From NCBI GenBank assembly GCA_021613335.1, contig JAJTWR010000021.1, forward strand, positions 1,982,501 through 2,046,500: 64,000 bases of DNA. The letters are read 5' to 3'. Source of the stretch: Whitmania pigra (taxonomy: Eukaryota; Annelida; Clitellata; Hirudinida; Haemopidae). This document shows, piece after piece, positions 1 through 15,676 of this stretch (position 1 is the first letter of the stretch; each line of letters opens with the position of its first letter). The notes beneath the pieces are model-generated. The model worked only from the letters and a program-made list of their open reading frames with translations, was not told the origin of the DNA and did no database searches. The position numbers and the translations under genes are program-made.

Positions 1-490
1 TAATCACAAAATTTTTAAATTAATTAATGAGTTTAATAATTGTTAATAAAATATCATTCTCCAGATCGTAAATCACGGACTTTCTCTTACATGTGTGTCT
101 GACATGTGGTCCAATTCGAAATGTTGACAAACCCTGAAGAATTTCTGTATGCAAATGCCAACTTCAACTGGTTCAACCATGAACTTGGTGACTTCTTGAT
201 AATTGTAAAGATCACAATCATTGTTATTATTTTATTAATTATTAATAATTACATTAGTAGCATCAAAAAGTGGAGCAATATTTAACGACAAATCGATTGG
301 AGAAACATTTCAGTTTAGAGTTCATCAAACATGTCAGACTCCTCGCACGAAATGAATTTGTCTGTCTAAGCATACACAAGCATGTATATTATGATATATT
401 GGCCTAACCACGGAGGGGTGAGTGGTGACAATGCTCATCCGTACAATTTGTCTTGATATTTTTTCCACATCCGTATAATTCAATAATAAT
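1..490. other. AT-rich intergenic, nothing recognised
   Basis: AT-rich sequence with short ATT runs near 220-250 and 480-500. I see no coding exon, RNA gene or clear repeat boundary here. Confidence 0.5.
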
Positions 491-499
491 AATATTAAT

Positions 500-690
500 A
501 ATACATTGGCGTGCAGGTCAGCCGAATGTGTTACTTGTTTGCATACGGCGGTAATGGCAACAGTCGTAATGTGTCGTGTTCGAAACCCAGCCTGCACTAC
601 CGCCAGCGTCCTTGGGAAGGAGCGCTATATACATGGTTACAAGAAGCGCTTCCGACGCTATGCATATAGCGCTATATAAATGAAGTTACA
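500..690 (+). mobile_element. tRNA-derived SINE copy (family 2)
   Basis: The stretch contains a B-box-like motif (GTGTTCGAAACCC, about 575-587) and ends in the motif GCGCTATATAAATG (about 666-679), preceded by a related GCGCTATATACATGG near 632. The same order of motifs occurs at 6480-6640, with a clearer A box there. Shared internal Pol III promoter elements followed by a common body are typical of a tRNA-derived SINE. Ends and target-site duplications were not resolved. Confidence 0.55.
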
Positions 691-1030
691 ATTACATAAA
701 CAACAACCTTTTGTTGTAGATGACCATCTCTTTGGCCCAGAGGAGACGATTTTCCTTGTGATGGATTTTCAGCGCTGCAGCTCGCTTTCGCATTTGTATT
801 TCACCAGAATTAAGATAGTTGCAAACTGTCCTCATATGGACATCTAAATACAGCTTATCTTTTAACTGTTTACACAAATATTCTCCTTTTGAAGCCTCCC
901 TGATGATTCGAGAGTTTTTTCGGTCTTCCGCCAACGCAGTTCTTCACATATGAGTCTGGATCATCCAAAAAACATTTGATGACAGTTATTGACCTATTTA
1001 ACTCTTTTGCAATTTTTCTTATCAAATAGT
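670..1030 (-). pseudogene. Tc1/mariner-like transposase fragment
   Basis: On the minus strand the frame from about 934 to 692 encodes a helix-turn-helix-like segment (KLYLDVHMRTVCNYLN) followed by KIHHKENRLLWAKEMV, which resembles the Tc1-family stretch just before the DDE domain. Upstream, in another frame, a GGRPKK-type AT-hook/linker can be read near 930, and further helical sequence continues to about 1030 with stops. The catalytic DDE domain is absent. It is a decayed DNA-transposon copy; the family assignment rests on motif resemblance only. Confidence 0.5.
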
Positions 1031-1739
1031 TTGCCTTCCTGAAGGCGTTAACTTATCTTCTATTTCCTTCTGTCAAATATGCTTTCTTCCTCATGAAATG
1101 AAAGTAAAAGGAAGTTTTGAACTTTATTAACTCCTTTATACAATTTTTTAATGACAATTTAATGTTTGATCTTTCCAATAAGACCTTGAAATTGATGAAA
1201 CGAACCCAAACCGGAAGCTGTATTAATAACATTTCCAGGCCACAAATCGTTGATTTGCATAATTTACAGGAACAATTGAACTGAGTGAAATGAAATTCTA
1301 CGTTTTTAAATACTTGTAATTGAAATACTGTCCACCTCTGCATATAAAGTTATAACGCTTTTTCAATTATTCAATCAGCCCACCAAATTGGCCATTTTTG
1401 AAAAATACACGTAGATAGAAATCTGGCAAATGCTTATTTATTTATTTATTAAATTGAAAAATCCGAAAACCATGACATACCGCTTATACTGTAAATGAGA
1501 AATAAAGAAAACATAGTGAAAACGCCAACCTAAGCGGAAGAGTTCTAAAACTTTGTTAAAATATAGAGAAGATGCAAGATAAAGTAAAATAGAATAAATA
1601 TGAAAATAGGTAGAAAGACGGCAAATAGGAACTTAAACATTCAAAACTATCAGGACAGATCTAAACACCCGGGAAGAGTAATAAATTCAAAAGTATAAAT
1701 AGAATACAGAACCTAAGTAAAATTATAAGTACAGCCAGG

Positions 1740-1905
1740 ACGGAAACCATAAGGACACCCCATTATTTCGTAATGACTCGAAAAATTTGGTAGTGGGGAA
1801 ATTTTAATATGATATGTATTTATATATTTGTGAATATCTCTTAAATTTTCATCAAAATATGCTTGTGCATTAATTTTAAAATTTCAAAAACGTGATTTCT
1901 GGGCG
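1740..1905. repeat. Dispersed repeat, copy 1 (partner near 54.99 kb)
   Basis: A block beginning GGAAACCATAAGGACACCCC resembles the block at about 54986-55150, which begins CGAAAACCATGAGGACACCC; both continue with related AT-rich sequence. Such paired ends could be the terminus of a Tc1-like element (a Tc1-like transposase fragment lies 0.7 kb away), but a matching inverted end was not found. Confidence 0.45.
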
Positions 1906-2122
1906 TCCAATAACCATAAAAGACACTTGCAAAAATCATCGAAAAGTGACTAAAAACTTTGTGAACAAACAAGAAAAAAGTTTATTAATAAAAATGTTTC
2001 CTTTGTTTTCAATTAAATTTAAAACATCTGTTGTCCATTGATTTTATTAGAGCTTTTAAGACTTTTCTGTACAGTTCTTTCCAGGCACTCCTAATGGCGT
2101 TTTCCAGGTCAGATTTTGAGGG

Positions 2123-2875
2123 TGACCCGTCATAACAGCCCGGCGACAGAATAGCCCCGACAAAACAGCCCCGTCAAAATAGCCCGGCGTCAAAATAGCT
2201 CAAGACAAAACAGCGCCGACAAAACCGCCCCGACAAAACAGCCCCGTCGAAACAGCCCGGCGTCAAAATAGCTCAAGACAAAACCGCCCCGACAAAGTAG
2301 CCCTGTCACCAGGGTCGGACTGGCTTAAAAAACCGGCCCGGAAAATTTTATTTAACTCCTAGTTTGATCAACTTAAACATAAGAAACACTAGAGTCTAAA
2401 ATTTCTATTCACTATTAACTATTATAACAGCTTTTTCATCGTTTCACTAGTCGATGCTAAAACATCAATGCTTTCATTGTTATTGATTCTTGGAAAAGAG
2501 TCTTTCTCACAAGACATCAGCATGAATGATCGTAGAATTGACTGGTACAGAAAATTTCTTAATCTGCTCAAAACGTATTTCAATTTTGAAAACGACCTCT
2601 CACAAGCAACTTGTGATGAGGATAATGTCAACAGAAATTTGTAAGCCAGATACAAATTTGAATAAGCAAGACTATGCAAATTAAACTTCTGGAGAACAAT
2701 AATAACAAACAATACTCAAAACGGTCAAAGCATTCAATCCACTAATTTCGAATTAAATTTTGATTCAGTTTCACAACATTTTTTAAAAATACTTTGACAT
2801 GGAGTTATCATGGGGCTATTTTGACGGGGCTATTCTGTCGGGGCTATTCTGTCGCCGGGCTGTTATGACGGGTCA
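2123..2875. mobile_element. hAT-like composite element with repeat-built inverted termini
   Basis: The ends are inverted: GGTGACCCGTCATAACAGCC at the left and its complement at 2856-2875. Inside each end a roughly 15-bp motif (GACAAAATAGCCCC and variants) is repeated in tandem, about ten units on the left and three on the right. A second hAT-type terminus, CAGGGTCGGACTGGC, lies inside at about 2310, so one element is probably nested in another. Related copies occur at 6671-6862 and 42655-43118. Confidence 0.6.
2422..2712 (-). pseudogene. hAT transposase C-terminal dimerisation domain fragment
   Basis: An open frame of 96 codons on the minus strand contains the hAT C-terminal dimerisation signature: SSSQVACERSFSKLKYVLS followed by an RLRNFLYQ... 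helix. In hAT transposases this region follows the catalytic domain and mediates oligomerisation. Only this C-terminal piece is present. The zinc finger and catalytic acidic residues are missing, so it is a fossil. The frame ends about 110 bp before the CAGGGTCGGACTGG terminus near 2310, as expected for the 3' end of a hAT element on this strand. Confidence 0.7.
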
Positions 2876-3102
2876 CCAGCCTGGAAAATAAAATTTCTTC
2901 CATAATAATCTTCCCTAAAAGGCAACAGATGATCTTCTAAAACTTTGATGTAATCCACCGAAGTCTGTCTCCCATCCAGAAAGGCTAATTCAGTCTCTAA
3001 GGAGTTTCTATAATTATACTTTTTCACTATATTCACTTCACAAAGTGCAATAATTTTGAGAACTCTAAAATCATTATAAAATTTGTCTGCAGTTTTGTAG
3101 CA

Positions 3103-3165
3103 TAATGAGTTTTTAAGTTTGATATGAAACTGTTTAGGTCGTGTCTATAGCAAGCCACTCTTTAT
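3103..3165. repeat. Short dispersed repeat, copy 1 (partner at 35473)
   Basis: About 60 bp starting CATAATGAGTTTTTAAG matches 35472-35535 with scattered substitutions. Each copy continues through a CTGTTT(A/G)GGTC block and GTGTCTA(T/C)AGCAA. No coding content. It lies about 290 bp upstream of the VCP start codon. Confidence 0.55.
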
Positions 3166-3372
3166 TTTCTATCATTTACTGAACAAACACTATTTTGCTG
3201 AAATTGGTAATCACAATTTAAAAAAATTATTTTTATTGTCAATATATAACCACTATTTGTTGTATGTTTTGTTACAATTTAATTAAAAAAAAATTATATT
3301 AAAATTTTATAACAAAAAATATTAAACTAGACATATTCATGATCTTTCAATAGGTTCGAGTAGACGTCATGA

Positions 3373-5754
<2,382 letters not shown>

Positions 5755-5881
5755 AGCTGAACTATGTGTTGCATGGAATCGTAATTACGAAGGCATTCCC
5801 ACACGATTTATATTGTTACGCCACTGTCCTTTCATTGTTTCACAGGCTCTCGCGATATAATATTTCAATGGATGATTTGTA

Positions 5882-5934
5882 CAATTAAAGTATTTGCTTA
5901 GTAAACTGAGAATATCAGCATTTTTCCTAAATAA
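5882..5934 (+). terminator. Poly(A) signals of the VCP gene
   Basis: ATTAAA at 5885-5890 region and AATAAA at 5929-5934 lie 130-180 bp after the VCP stop codon on the same strand, a normal position for cleavage and polyadenylation signals. Confidence 0.55.
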
Positions 5935-5935
5935 A

Positions 5936-6480
5936 TCATATGATTAAAAATTAACCCTTCGTTAAATCAAAGTCATTCTTTTGAAAACAAAAGACATTTC
6001 AAAAAAAGAAAAGGATAACATTAGATAACAATAGAAACTATATCAGTTTAGGCTTTCATATTATAATCAGACTTATGTTCAGCCAAGCCTTATGAAGGAG
6101 GCAAGGGAAGGCATCTTGCCCTCCCTCTAGGAACAAACTGAAATAAGTTGTTTATATTGGGATTTAAAATTCAAATGCATAATTCTTATAAAGTTTAGGA
6201 TTTAAAGTTACAACAAATACTTTAAATAAAATAATGTATACAGAAGCCCATTTCTCGGCATTAAATTAAATTTGCCATATTACCTAATTTACTTCAGCGG
6301 TTTGATATTTCAAGAAAACTTTGCTTAATTTCATAATTTTTGGGAGGTTATTTGAAAGTTTGAGTTTTTTAATACGTGTTAGATTTTAATTACTCAAATC
6401 AACAGGTTGTTATTGCCGATTTATTATTTATTATTCCGTTTTGCAAAATGTGAACAAACGTTCTTCAAATTCTCGGGTTT
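5936..6480. other. Intergenic, nothing recognised
   Basis: AT-rich sequence after the VCP poly(A) signals. No exon or repeat is supported. Confidence 0.4.
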
Positions 6481-6484
6481 TGCG

Positions 6485-6640
6485 CAGCAGGTTGGCCAAA
6501 TGGCTAGCTTTCCTGCAATATGGCGGTAATGACGACAGTCGTTGTGTGTCATGTTCGCAACCCATCCTGCGCTGCCAGGAAGGGCCCTCGGGTAGAAGCG
6601 CTATATAAATGGTGGATCGATTAAGAAGCGCCTTCACACC
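6485..6640 (+). mobile_element. tRNA-derived SINE copy (family 2)
   Basis: An A-box match TGGCCAAATGG (about 6493-6503) is followed by a B-box-like ATGTTCGCAACCC (about 6551-6563), a GC-rich body and the motif GCGCTATATAAATGG. The copy at 500-690 shares the B-box region and this ending. The A and B box spacing fits a tRNA-like Pol III promoter. Confidence 0.6.
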
Positions 6641-6670
6641 CTATCCGGATACATAACGACTTAACAGATA

Positions 6671-6862
6671 GGGTGACCCGTCAAAATAGCCCAGCGTCAA
6701 AACATTCTCGTCAACGTATCTTTAAAAAAAAATTATATGAGTTGAAAACATTAACCGATAACTGATTTAAAATTTGATTAAATGAAATAAATTTTATGTT
6801 TTGATGGTGCTGATTTGTTTGATTTGGCTATTTTGTCGCCGTGCTATTTATGACGGGGTGCC
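6671..6862. mobile_element. Small hAT-like MITE of the 2123-2875 family
   Basis: Starts GGGTGACCCGTCAAAATAGC and ends with the inverted TTTGTCGCCGTGC...GACGGGGTGCC; no coding capacity. It is flanked by near-identical 8-bp sequences, AACAGATA on the left and AACAAATA on the right (7 of 8 match), the target-site duplication length of hAT elements. The end sequence matches the larger elements at 2123-2875 and 42655-43118. Confidence 0.6.
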
Positions 6863-7494
6863 AACAAATAGGCTAAATACAAATATCGATGTCCAATGCT
6901 TAGCGCGCGAGAAGCAAATTAATAACGATTATAAAAAAACGCCATGAAGAAAAACCTGTTCACATTAAAAAGTTTGACAAAAAAGGAGCAAAACAATCTG
7001 TTTGAGACCGCAAAACGTCATCTGTTTTGGAACATTATTATTATCTTCAGCAACAGATTTAGATTCCGGAAACTCAATCAAAGTCATGTGATAAAAATGA
7101 AACAAATGTTAAATCGGTAACTTTGGCCATAAGAACGAGTGAATTCAGAACAGAATCGGAATCTGAGCAGCCTATGACGGAAAACCAGTAATTATTGTCA
7201 TTTGCAATTACTTGTGACATAGAACAAGATTGGGTATAATGTGTAGAAAATATGAACATCTTACTAGAATGTTACAACGCGGGGAAAATAGGTTCAACAA
7301 ATTAATTACTAAAATTAGTTCAACAAATCAAATACAATAAGAAAAAATGAGAACTCAAGAGATTGTTATGTGTATCAAATAAATGAAGCCTGCGACAATA
7401 CCTTGCTAAAAGCAACATGGGTAGCAATAACAGCACAAATGCCAGTCACCATGGATAAATCCCCATGGAACCAAATCAACAACTTGTAAGTCAC

Positions 7495-7580
7495 GACAGA
7501 GGCGTAGCTAGGGGGGGGGCAAGGGGGTACATATGTCCCCGGGCGCCAAGATACAGGGGCGCCAAAATGAGGGTTACCTA
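7495..7580. mobile_element. hAT-type terminal sequence fragment
   Basis: CAGAGGCGTAGCTAGG followed by a G tract, then GGGGCGCCAAAAT. CAGRGGCGTAGCYAGG is a typical hAT terminal motif in animals. The transposase remnant at 8130-9222 lies downstream and could belong to the same element. Confidence 0.45.
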
Positions 7581-8129
7581 ATTTTGGCGACATTGGTAAA
7601 ACAGGTCACACTCACAAGCTAGCCAACAGCGGCGGCTGGAGCAGGGCAGAGCCATCGTCTGATACGTCTGCCATCCAGACCTGGTTGATGCTGCTGCCAG
7701 CTCAGTGAACTCAGTGAGCCCACCACCATTGCTGCCAGTCAGGATACGGATTCTGCGTGCACTCTGCAGTGGCTACTACTGTAATACTACTAAGTTGTTG
7801 ACGAACTTATTGTGGTTTAAAACGGATTACACTCTATTAAGGTATATTAAAACTTTTTATCAGAGACTGGTTGTGATTGTTCTAATATAGACAAAGATAA
7901 ACAACATTCGTGAAAGCGTGAAAACGTCAAAACAATTTCTGAAACTCCCATTGGTATCAGGCTAACGCAAAGTTGCACTGCAGCGAGCGCCCCCACCAGG
8001 CTTGGACTGGGCCGGTGGCCGCCAACTGCCAAAAGAAAGTTATTATATTTTTAGTTTTAACTGAAATTACCGTTGATTATATGATAGCTTCAAATAATAG
8101 TTTGTATTAAAAATCAAAGAATCATTTTT

Positions 8130-9222
8130 AGGTTATATCGAGATATATTCAAAAGATGCTGCAAGCCTAGAGAAAGTCATCGTCGAGAGACTGAATTCTG
8201 ATGAGATACCTCTAGCCGACTGTCGAGCTCAATGTTATGACAATGCTTCGGTGATGACTGGGAATACATCTGGCCTTCAACAACGAATATGTGACAGAAA
8301 TCCTAGAGCACTGTTTGTCAACTGTGACAACCACAGCTTAAATTTAGCAAGTGTGTATTCAGCTAAGCAAGATCCTGTTGTCGTAACTTTTTTTTGGAAC
8401 ACTTGAAAGCATATATTCGTTTTTCTCTCATTCAACAATTCGTTGGGAAGAATTAAAAAGAGCTCTTCCCATAACAGTAAAAAGAGAGTCTGAAACACGC
8501 TGGAGTGCACGATCTGAAGCTTTTAAAGCTATCCATAAAGGACTGGATGAACTAGTTGGATTGCTAGAGAAATTATCGGAAGACTCCACTATGACACCTG
8601 AAACTAGAAGTGGTGCACAGCAGTTACTGGCCTGTATATTGAATTTTAATTTCATAGTTTTATTACACTTCTGCAATGTCGTTCTTGGAAAAATTGATCG
8701 TGCACAGAAGCGCCTACAAGATCCTACCATAAATTTCAAGGAAGCTGCGACTGATATTGAATCTTTGGAGCAAGAATTTATCAAGCTTCGTGATGATTTG
8801 AGCCTAGCTGCGGTCGAAAACGCCAGAACAATGCACAGCATGGGATATTCCGGTAGAAAGAAGAATTAGGCGACGTAGGAGAATGCCTGGAGAACTGGCA
8901 AGAGATGCAGGACTCTCATCAGAAGAGGAAGTAATGCGTGTTATGAAGAATGTGTTCGATCGTCTGCAATAGGAGATGTCAACACGTTTTTCACGACTCA
9001 AAGACCTGAACACAAAATTTGGATTTCTGCTGGACGTTAAGACTCTTCTGACATCTGACACAGATGAAGATGAAATTCGTCGAAGTTGTGCAGATTTTGC
9101 AACTTTCTACGACATGTACATTAATGGCTACGAACTCTTCACCGAAATTGGTGACTGCAGAATGACTCGCTTTTTTCTCATGGACCCGGGCGCGACTGTA
9201 GCGAAACAAGATGGTACTTAGA
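8130..9222 (+). pseudogene. Broken hAT (ZMYM1/TTF-type) transposase
   Basis: Read across frames, the plus strand encodes a hAT transposase related to the domesticated ZMYM1-like group. The segment at about 8200-8390 has CYDNASVMTGNTSGLQQRIC and NPRALFVNCDNHSLNLAS, matching the conserved catalytic-domain stretch around the second acidic residue. After a frameshift in a T run near 8391-8398 it continues with an ETRWSARSEAFKAI motif and a helical insertion domain to 8869. Further frameshifts follow near 8870 and 8970. The piece at 8976-9221 continues the insertion domain. There is no intact frame and the C-terminal dimerisation domain is missing. A CAGGCTTGGACTGGGCCGG hAT-type end lies just upstream near 8004. 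Confidence 0.75.
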
Positions 9223-9576
9223 AGGAGTAAAAAAACTGAAGAAAATAAAAGGCCAAGGAACCCAGAAACAAGGAATGCTTCTTGACTTCTCCTTGACTGA
9301 TTATTGTCATTACATGTTGAAGCATATGCTTTTGATTATCACCCTGGAATTCTCTGCCAATCCGGGTTGCTAACTCATCCCTCAAAGATAAGTAGATTTT
9401 AAATTCTTGAAACCTTTAAATGCTTCTCAACTGTTTGAAACTTGCAATTGTTGCATTTAAATTTAAAAAAAAAACAAAAAAACGACAGTTCAGAGTTTTC
9501 GAAATTTACTATTTTTTTGATGGCTTTCAAGTGGAGAATTATTTTTATTTAAAAATGTGAAAACAATTCATTAGAC

Positions 9577-9906
9577 AGTTGCTCCCAGTTTGATCAACAA
9601 CTGGGTTTTGGTGGGGGGCAGCAGCAACACTTCGGAGGTGGACAAGGGCAACAAGGTGGTGGTGGGCAGGGCGGAGGGCAAGGTGGTGGGCAAGGTGGCG
9701 GGCAGGGACAAGAGCACGGCTTTGGAGGACAGCACGGCGGAGGACAGCATGGAGGAGGACATGGAGGAGGGCACGGAGGAGGACACTTTGGCGGACAGGG
9801 TGGTGGACAAGGTGGTGGACAGCATGGTTTTGGACAGCAAGGCCTCGGAGGAGGGCAACATGGAGGAGGACAGCAAGGAGGAGGTCCGCAACTCATCTTT
9901 TTTTGA
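9577..9906 (+). CDS. Candidate terminal exon of a Gly/Gln/His-rich protein
   Basis: An open frame on the plus strand reads as a low-complexity Gly-Gly-Gly-Gln/His array of about 100 residues with periodic Phe (GFGGG, HFGGG, GFGGQ), ending in a short hydrophobic tail and a stop at 9904-9906. It has no in-frame ATG. A possible splice acceptor (TTAGACAG, about 9571-9578) precedes it, and several AATAAA motifs lie at 9970-10008, consistent with a 3'-terminal exon whose upstream exons I could not identify. Glycine codons vary in the third position, which suggests some selection at the protein level rather than a pure DNA repeat. It could be a secreted structural protein or a low-complexity RNA-binding tail; neither is demonstrated. 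The antisense Pro/Cys frame is treated as its shadow. Confidence 0.4.
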   Translation, partial: SCSQFDQQLGFGGGQQQHFGGGQGQQGGGGQGGGQGGGQGGGQGQEHGFGGQHGGGQHGGGHGGGHGGGHFGGQGGGQGGGQHGFGQQGLGGGQHGGGQQGGGPQLIFF

Positions 9907-9989
9907 TTCTTTTTGTTTTTTTACAAATTAAACGAGGTTATTGTTTATTTGAACCTCACTGATGTTCTAAAATAAAATATTCAATAAAA

Positions 9990-10320
9990 ATAATACAATA
10001 AAATAAAATGAGATATTGCGAGTAACTCAAACTAACCCGATCCACTAAGACCGCTCGTAGCTAACAAAGTGACGCATTCAATACCTTCGCGACTCGATGA
10101 TTTCATACCAACGAATAATGAAAGCCAAATTTATATAATTGAACAAACCCGAATTGATTGTTAATTTAAATTTATTTAAAATTAAGGTAGTACCAATATA
10201 GTAATTCAAGGCTCATTAATTTCAGGCCATGACACGGAACACCCACTTCGAAATCTTGTTACCACGAGAATTATTCACGCGCATACTAATCATTGTGACG
10301 CAAACTCAAGGTAATGTTTA
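9990..10320. other. Intergenic spacer
   Basis: No exon or repeat is supported between the Gly-rich frame and the 3' end of eEF1A copy A. Confidence 0.4.
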
Positions 10321-10324
10321 CTAT

Positions 10325-10330
10325 TTTATT
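10325..10330 (-). terminator. Poly(A) signal of eEF1A copy A
   Basis: AATAAA on the minus strand about 30 bp past the stop codon. Confidence 0.5.
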
Positions 10331-10358
10331 TGAGTCAAATTCCTAATTTTATCACACA

Positions 10359-12168
<1,810 letters not shown>

Positions 12169-12405
12169 CTAGCTTTGAACCTGAAATTATACATATTTCG
12201 TTAGCACGTGCTATTGCAAAAGCCGCAATACATGCAGTATGCCTAATTATTCATCAAAGCCCAGCGTAAAGACTTAATTCCATATTTACAAAAATTCTCA
12301 ATATTTCCAACAACAGTATGTAAGCGCTCTACAACGGAATACCAAACCAACCAAGTCAAGATCTCCGGAAGCAGTGAAAAACGGATCTAATTGCCACGCG
12401 CAAGT

Positions 12406-12414
12406 CTTTATATA
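12406..12414 (-). promoter_or_regulatory. TATA box of eEF1A copy A
   Basis: TATATAAAG on the minus strand, about 240 bp upstream of the start codon. It leaves room for a short non-coding first exon and the inferred 5' UTR intron ending at 12181. Confidence 0.5.
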
Positions 12415-12419
12415 GTGTT

Positions 12420-13890
12420 GAAGAAACTATATTCAAAGATTAACAATAAATTATTGTAGATTATAAGCATTTGAAGAAATATTTAGATGTTTTATTTATT
12501 TATTTATTTTTATTACAATTAAAATTATACTTTACTGTAATTTTTCTGTTGCATTTTATTTAAAGTCACGTGTATCTGTCAATATACTACTTTTAAAATA
12601 TATTAATGTTTTGGATCAATTTCTAAAAATAATATAACTGGTTCATTACCATTATTCATGTTATCTACATTTATATCAATTCCATCAAACTAACCTGCCT
12701 GGGTTTTCCGTAAATTTCTGTTCTGTTGTCATAATGGCAATTCAAATTCACAACTACTAATATTAAGTAACTTTTTTTAGTGTGAAGAAGTGCTTTGTGG
12801 TAACCAACGTTAATGTAGCGACTGTCTGTTGTTTCAGACAAGAATCTTATCTTGTTATCGGTCGTTCCAACTCTTTAGAGCTCTACCGATCTCTTAAGTT
12901 CGCAAATTTATTTACACTCGTTTACACATCCTTCACCATTTCAGATCTGATCCAGATATTGGAAACTCTGACCACAAACATTCGATAAATCTTAAAAATC
13001 GCACTGCAACGAATACCATAGGAAGTCATGCTATATCTTGAAAATGTATAAAAACATTTCTTAATTATATAATTAATGCAACTAACACATTCTTTTAAAA
13101 ATTCTGAACAGTTCTTCACTTTATTCACTAATTTTCTCATGTTTTTTACATACAAAATTTCAACGCACACATCTGATGACAATCTCTCAATTGTCATGGA
13201 ACAAATGACAAGCAAATCACTTGCACTGCAACGCAAATTGTGTTTCAGACAGTGGTTCTCAACATTTCTGTTGCGGCGACACCCAACAACAAAATTGATT
13301 GGATTACCTTTCACTCATTTAACTTCATTGTAGCTATTACTCCTTTCACGTATAAATAATAGAAAATTTATATTTAAAGAAAGCATGATATATATTTTGT
13401 AATGTTTTTAATTTGCTTACTTTGTAATATTATTTGGGTTTCTAAATAGTGCAACAGTTTCAGCAATTCTTGCTAAATTCAAGATGGCAACCATCAAACA
13501 TTTTCTACTCACTAGCTCACTAGCAAACAAAAATTTAACAGAGAACAAGAGATCTCTCAGAGACGTGAACACATCCTTACCATATACATTAATATTCATT
13601 TCCACAATGTACAATATCAAATAACATCATTAGCTGGTTGTACCAACTTCAGACCACAGCTACTTTGTGTCCAGCCAGCCTGCAAACGGCCCGAAGCGAA
13701 GCGAAACCGATTGTTATATGATAGCCGAAAAATGCTCGCACTAAAAAATCATTTTTCCCAAAAATGACCTGTATAAAGATTATGTCAAAAATGTCTCTTT
13801 GGGGTTAATGTTAAATTCTCAGTGTCTTAGGTTATCCCTGGCAAAAATGACCCACAGGCTTAAAAGAATATGTGAACGTTCAAGTGTTAG
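12420..13890. other. Intergenic, nothing recognised
   Basis: AT-rich stretch upstream of eEF1A copy A. Short open frames occur on both strands but show no family similarity or convincing splice context. Confidence 0.4.
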
Positions 13891-14025
13891 TTAAATCCCT
13901 CTCTGTGATGGCACTCCAAATTTGGTAAACTCCTTCACTTCAACCTCTGCGGTTTGTCCTTTCGGGAGCAACGGCCTTCTGTTTATCACACCATTCTCAG
14001 AAGTACTAATGCTTGCAATGATATT
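13891..14025 (-). CDS. Candidate 3'-terminal exon, 45 codons
   Basis: On the minus strand a TTGTTCCAG acceptor is followed by a 45-codon open frame beginning NIIASISTSENG and ending with TAA at 13891-13893. Codon usage and the strong acceptor suggest a real exon, probably the last exon of the TOM20-like gene upstream (15677-18798), which otherwise has no stop. The sequence itself is not recognisably a TOM20 C terminus, so the link is positional inference. Confidence 0.3.
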   Translation of the reverse strand, partial: NIIASISTSENGVINRRPLLPKGQTAEVEVKEFTKFGVPSQRGI

Positions 14026-14140
14026 CTGGAACAATGCAAAAATATCACAACCATAAACAATAATTTCATATGAATGATGTCTACACCACTTCAGTTTAAG
14101 TTATGTACAATTTCATAAATATACTATACTTGATAAGACA

Positions 14141-14299
14141 ATTGCACAAATTATTTAGGATGACATCAAACATACCTGATTATTGCAGGATCATGTCTTG
14201 ACTACCATGCTAGTCATTCAATTGCACAAATTATTTAGGATGACATCAAACATACCTGATTATTGCAGGATCATGTCTTGACTACCATGCTAGTCATTC
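14141..14299. repeat. 80-bp exact tandem duplication
   Basis: The 80-bp unit 14141-14220 is repeated at 14221-14299 with no difference until the last base. Each unit carries a minus-strand AATCAG|GTATGT splice-donor-like site. The identity implies a very recent event. Confidence 0.9.
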
Positions 14300-15676
14300 T
14301 CAGAAGGACCAGCTTTAAAAATCTTGAAATGCTGACAAGAACCCATAATACATCACTCATACACATTATCATTACAATGGAAGCAAGGCCAGATTGATAG
14401 GGGCTGTGGAGAATATAATAAAAATTAAGTACATCTATTATAAAATAAAAATATTTCAATAATTTACCATTTTTGACTAAAAGTTTAGTAGCTGCGCCCC
14501 CTATTCGAAATCCGCCCACTCGTTACAGAGTGTGGCCCCCTGTCAAAGTGTTCTAGATCCTCCCTTGAATGGAAGTATAAATAATTTGAAATAGTTCTCC
14601 TCACAAATGACCTAAGAATCCACTATAGCAAAATCTGCTCATGACTGAAGGAAAAGATAGCCACTTAATAAAGAAAAGCAACCAAATCACAGAACGATGG
14701 CCTATGCACAAAATTACTGATTGCATTCCAAATTCAACTTAGCCATTATATGCATTCTCTCATCCAGAACGACACTTCTTTGCCAATATTTCTAAAGTTA
14801 TGCCCGATACTACAACCAATTTTGATTCCAATGTCTAAAAACTTGTAAATGTGATATAGATCTAAAAGTAGACAAAAAAAGAAAAAAACCATAATAAAAA
14901 ATGTAATGTACAGAAATGTCAAGATCCCAGCATGTACTTTACTAACAAAGTTAGAAGGACGAGAATTAAAATGTGTGCGTCCGCCTCGAATGGTTATACC
15001 CGTTTCGTGTTCCATACGTTTTATCAAGTAAATTCCAGTACCGTCAGCGGTCCTGATGAATTGACATCACTCGAATAAGGCTAGCAGGGCGAGACTTGCA
15101 TAAGGCTAGCAGGGTGTTTATGCCATCCATAATTCTAAAACTGAACTGGACAGACCAACAAAAATTGTGTGAACATAACACATTAAGCAACGAAATGGAT
15201 TCTTCAACATGCTTCTGATTAGTTGTTCAATTGTACATCTAGATCGTATAAGATCCAAACAGAATCCTCATACATTGGCCAAACTTTTACTCCCACATTT
15301 CATTCATGAAACTCACAACTAAGAAGTATGTTTTACTTCAAGATAAATCAAATAATAAGATTTGAGAAATTTTCTGGAAAGTACTTTAATTCTTTGATGA
15401 TTGGATTTCTTTAGCTTTCCAGCCTCTGAATCATTCAAATAAATAAATAAGTGTATTTACATAATTGTAATCAAATCAAACTGGAGAATTGTAAAGAACA
15501 TCAAACAAATGTGGCTCCCAACCTTGGCCAAATTAAGCTTCTTCATTTCCTTCAAAAAAATTGGGGTTTTCTTTAATCACATTTTATTTTATTGCAGTAA
15601 TCATCGTCAAAACAAAAATAAATATATTTAAAAGTAAACAGGATGTGAAGATCATAGAACAAATAAGGTTTCCAAC

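Noticed and set aside
9594..9896. Pro/Cys-rich minus-strand frame opposite the Gly/Gln/His-rich array
   Set aside because: It is the reverse frame of a repeat. The plus strand has the acceptor, stop and poly(A) context.
14746..15027. Membrane-protein-like frame on the minus strand
   Set aside because: A Phe/Leu/Ile-rich frame in AT-rich intron with no splice context. It includes a dispersed-repeat stretch (GGACGCACACATTTTAA) also seen near 23.7 kb.
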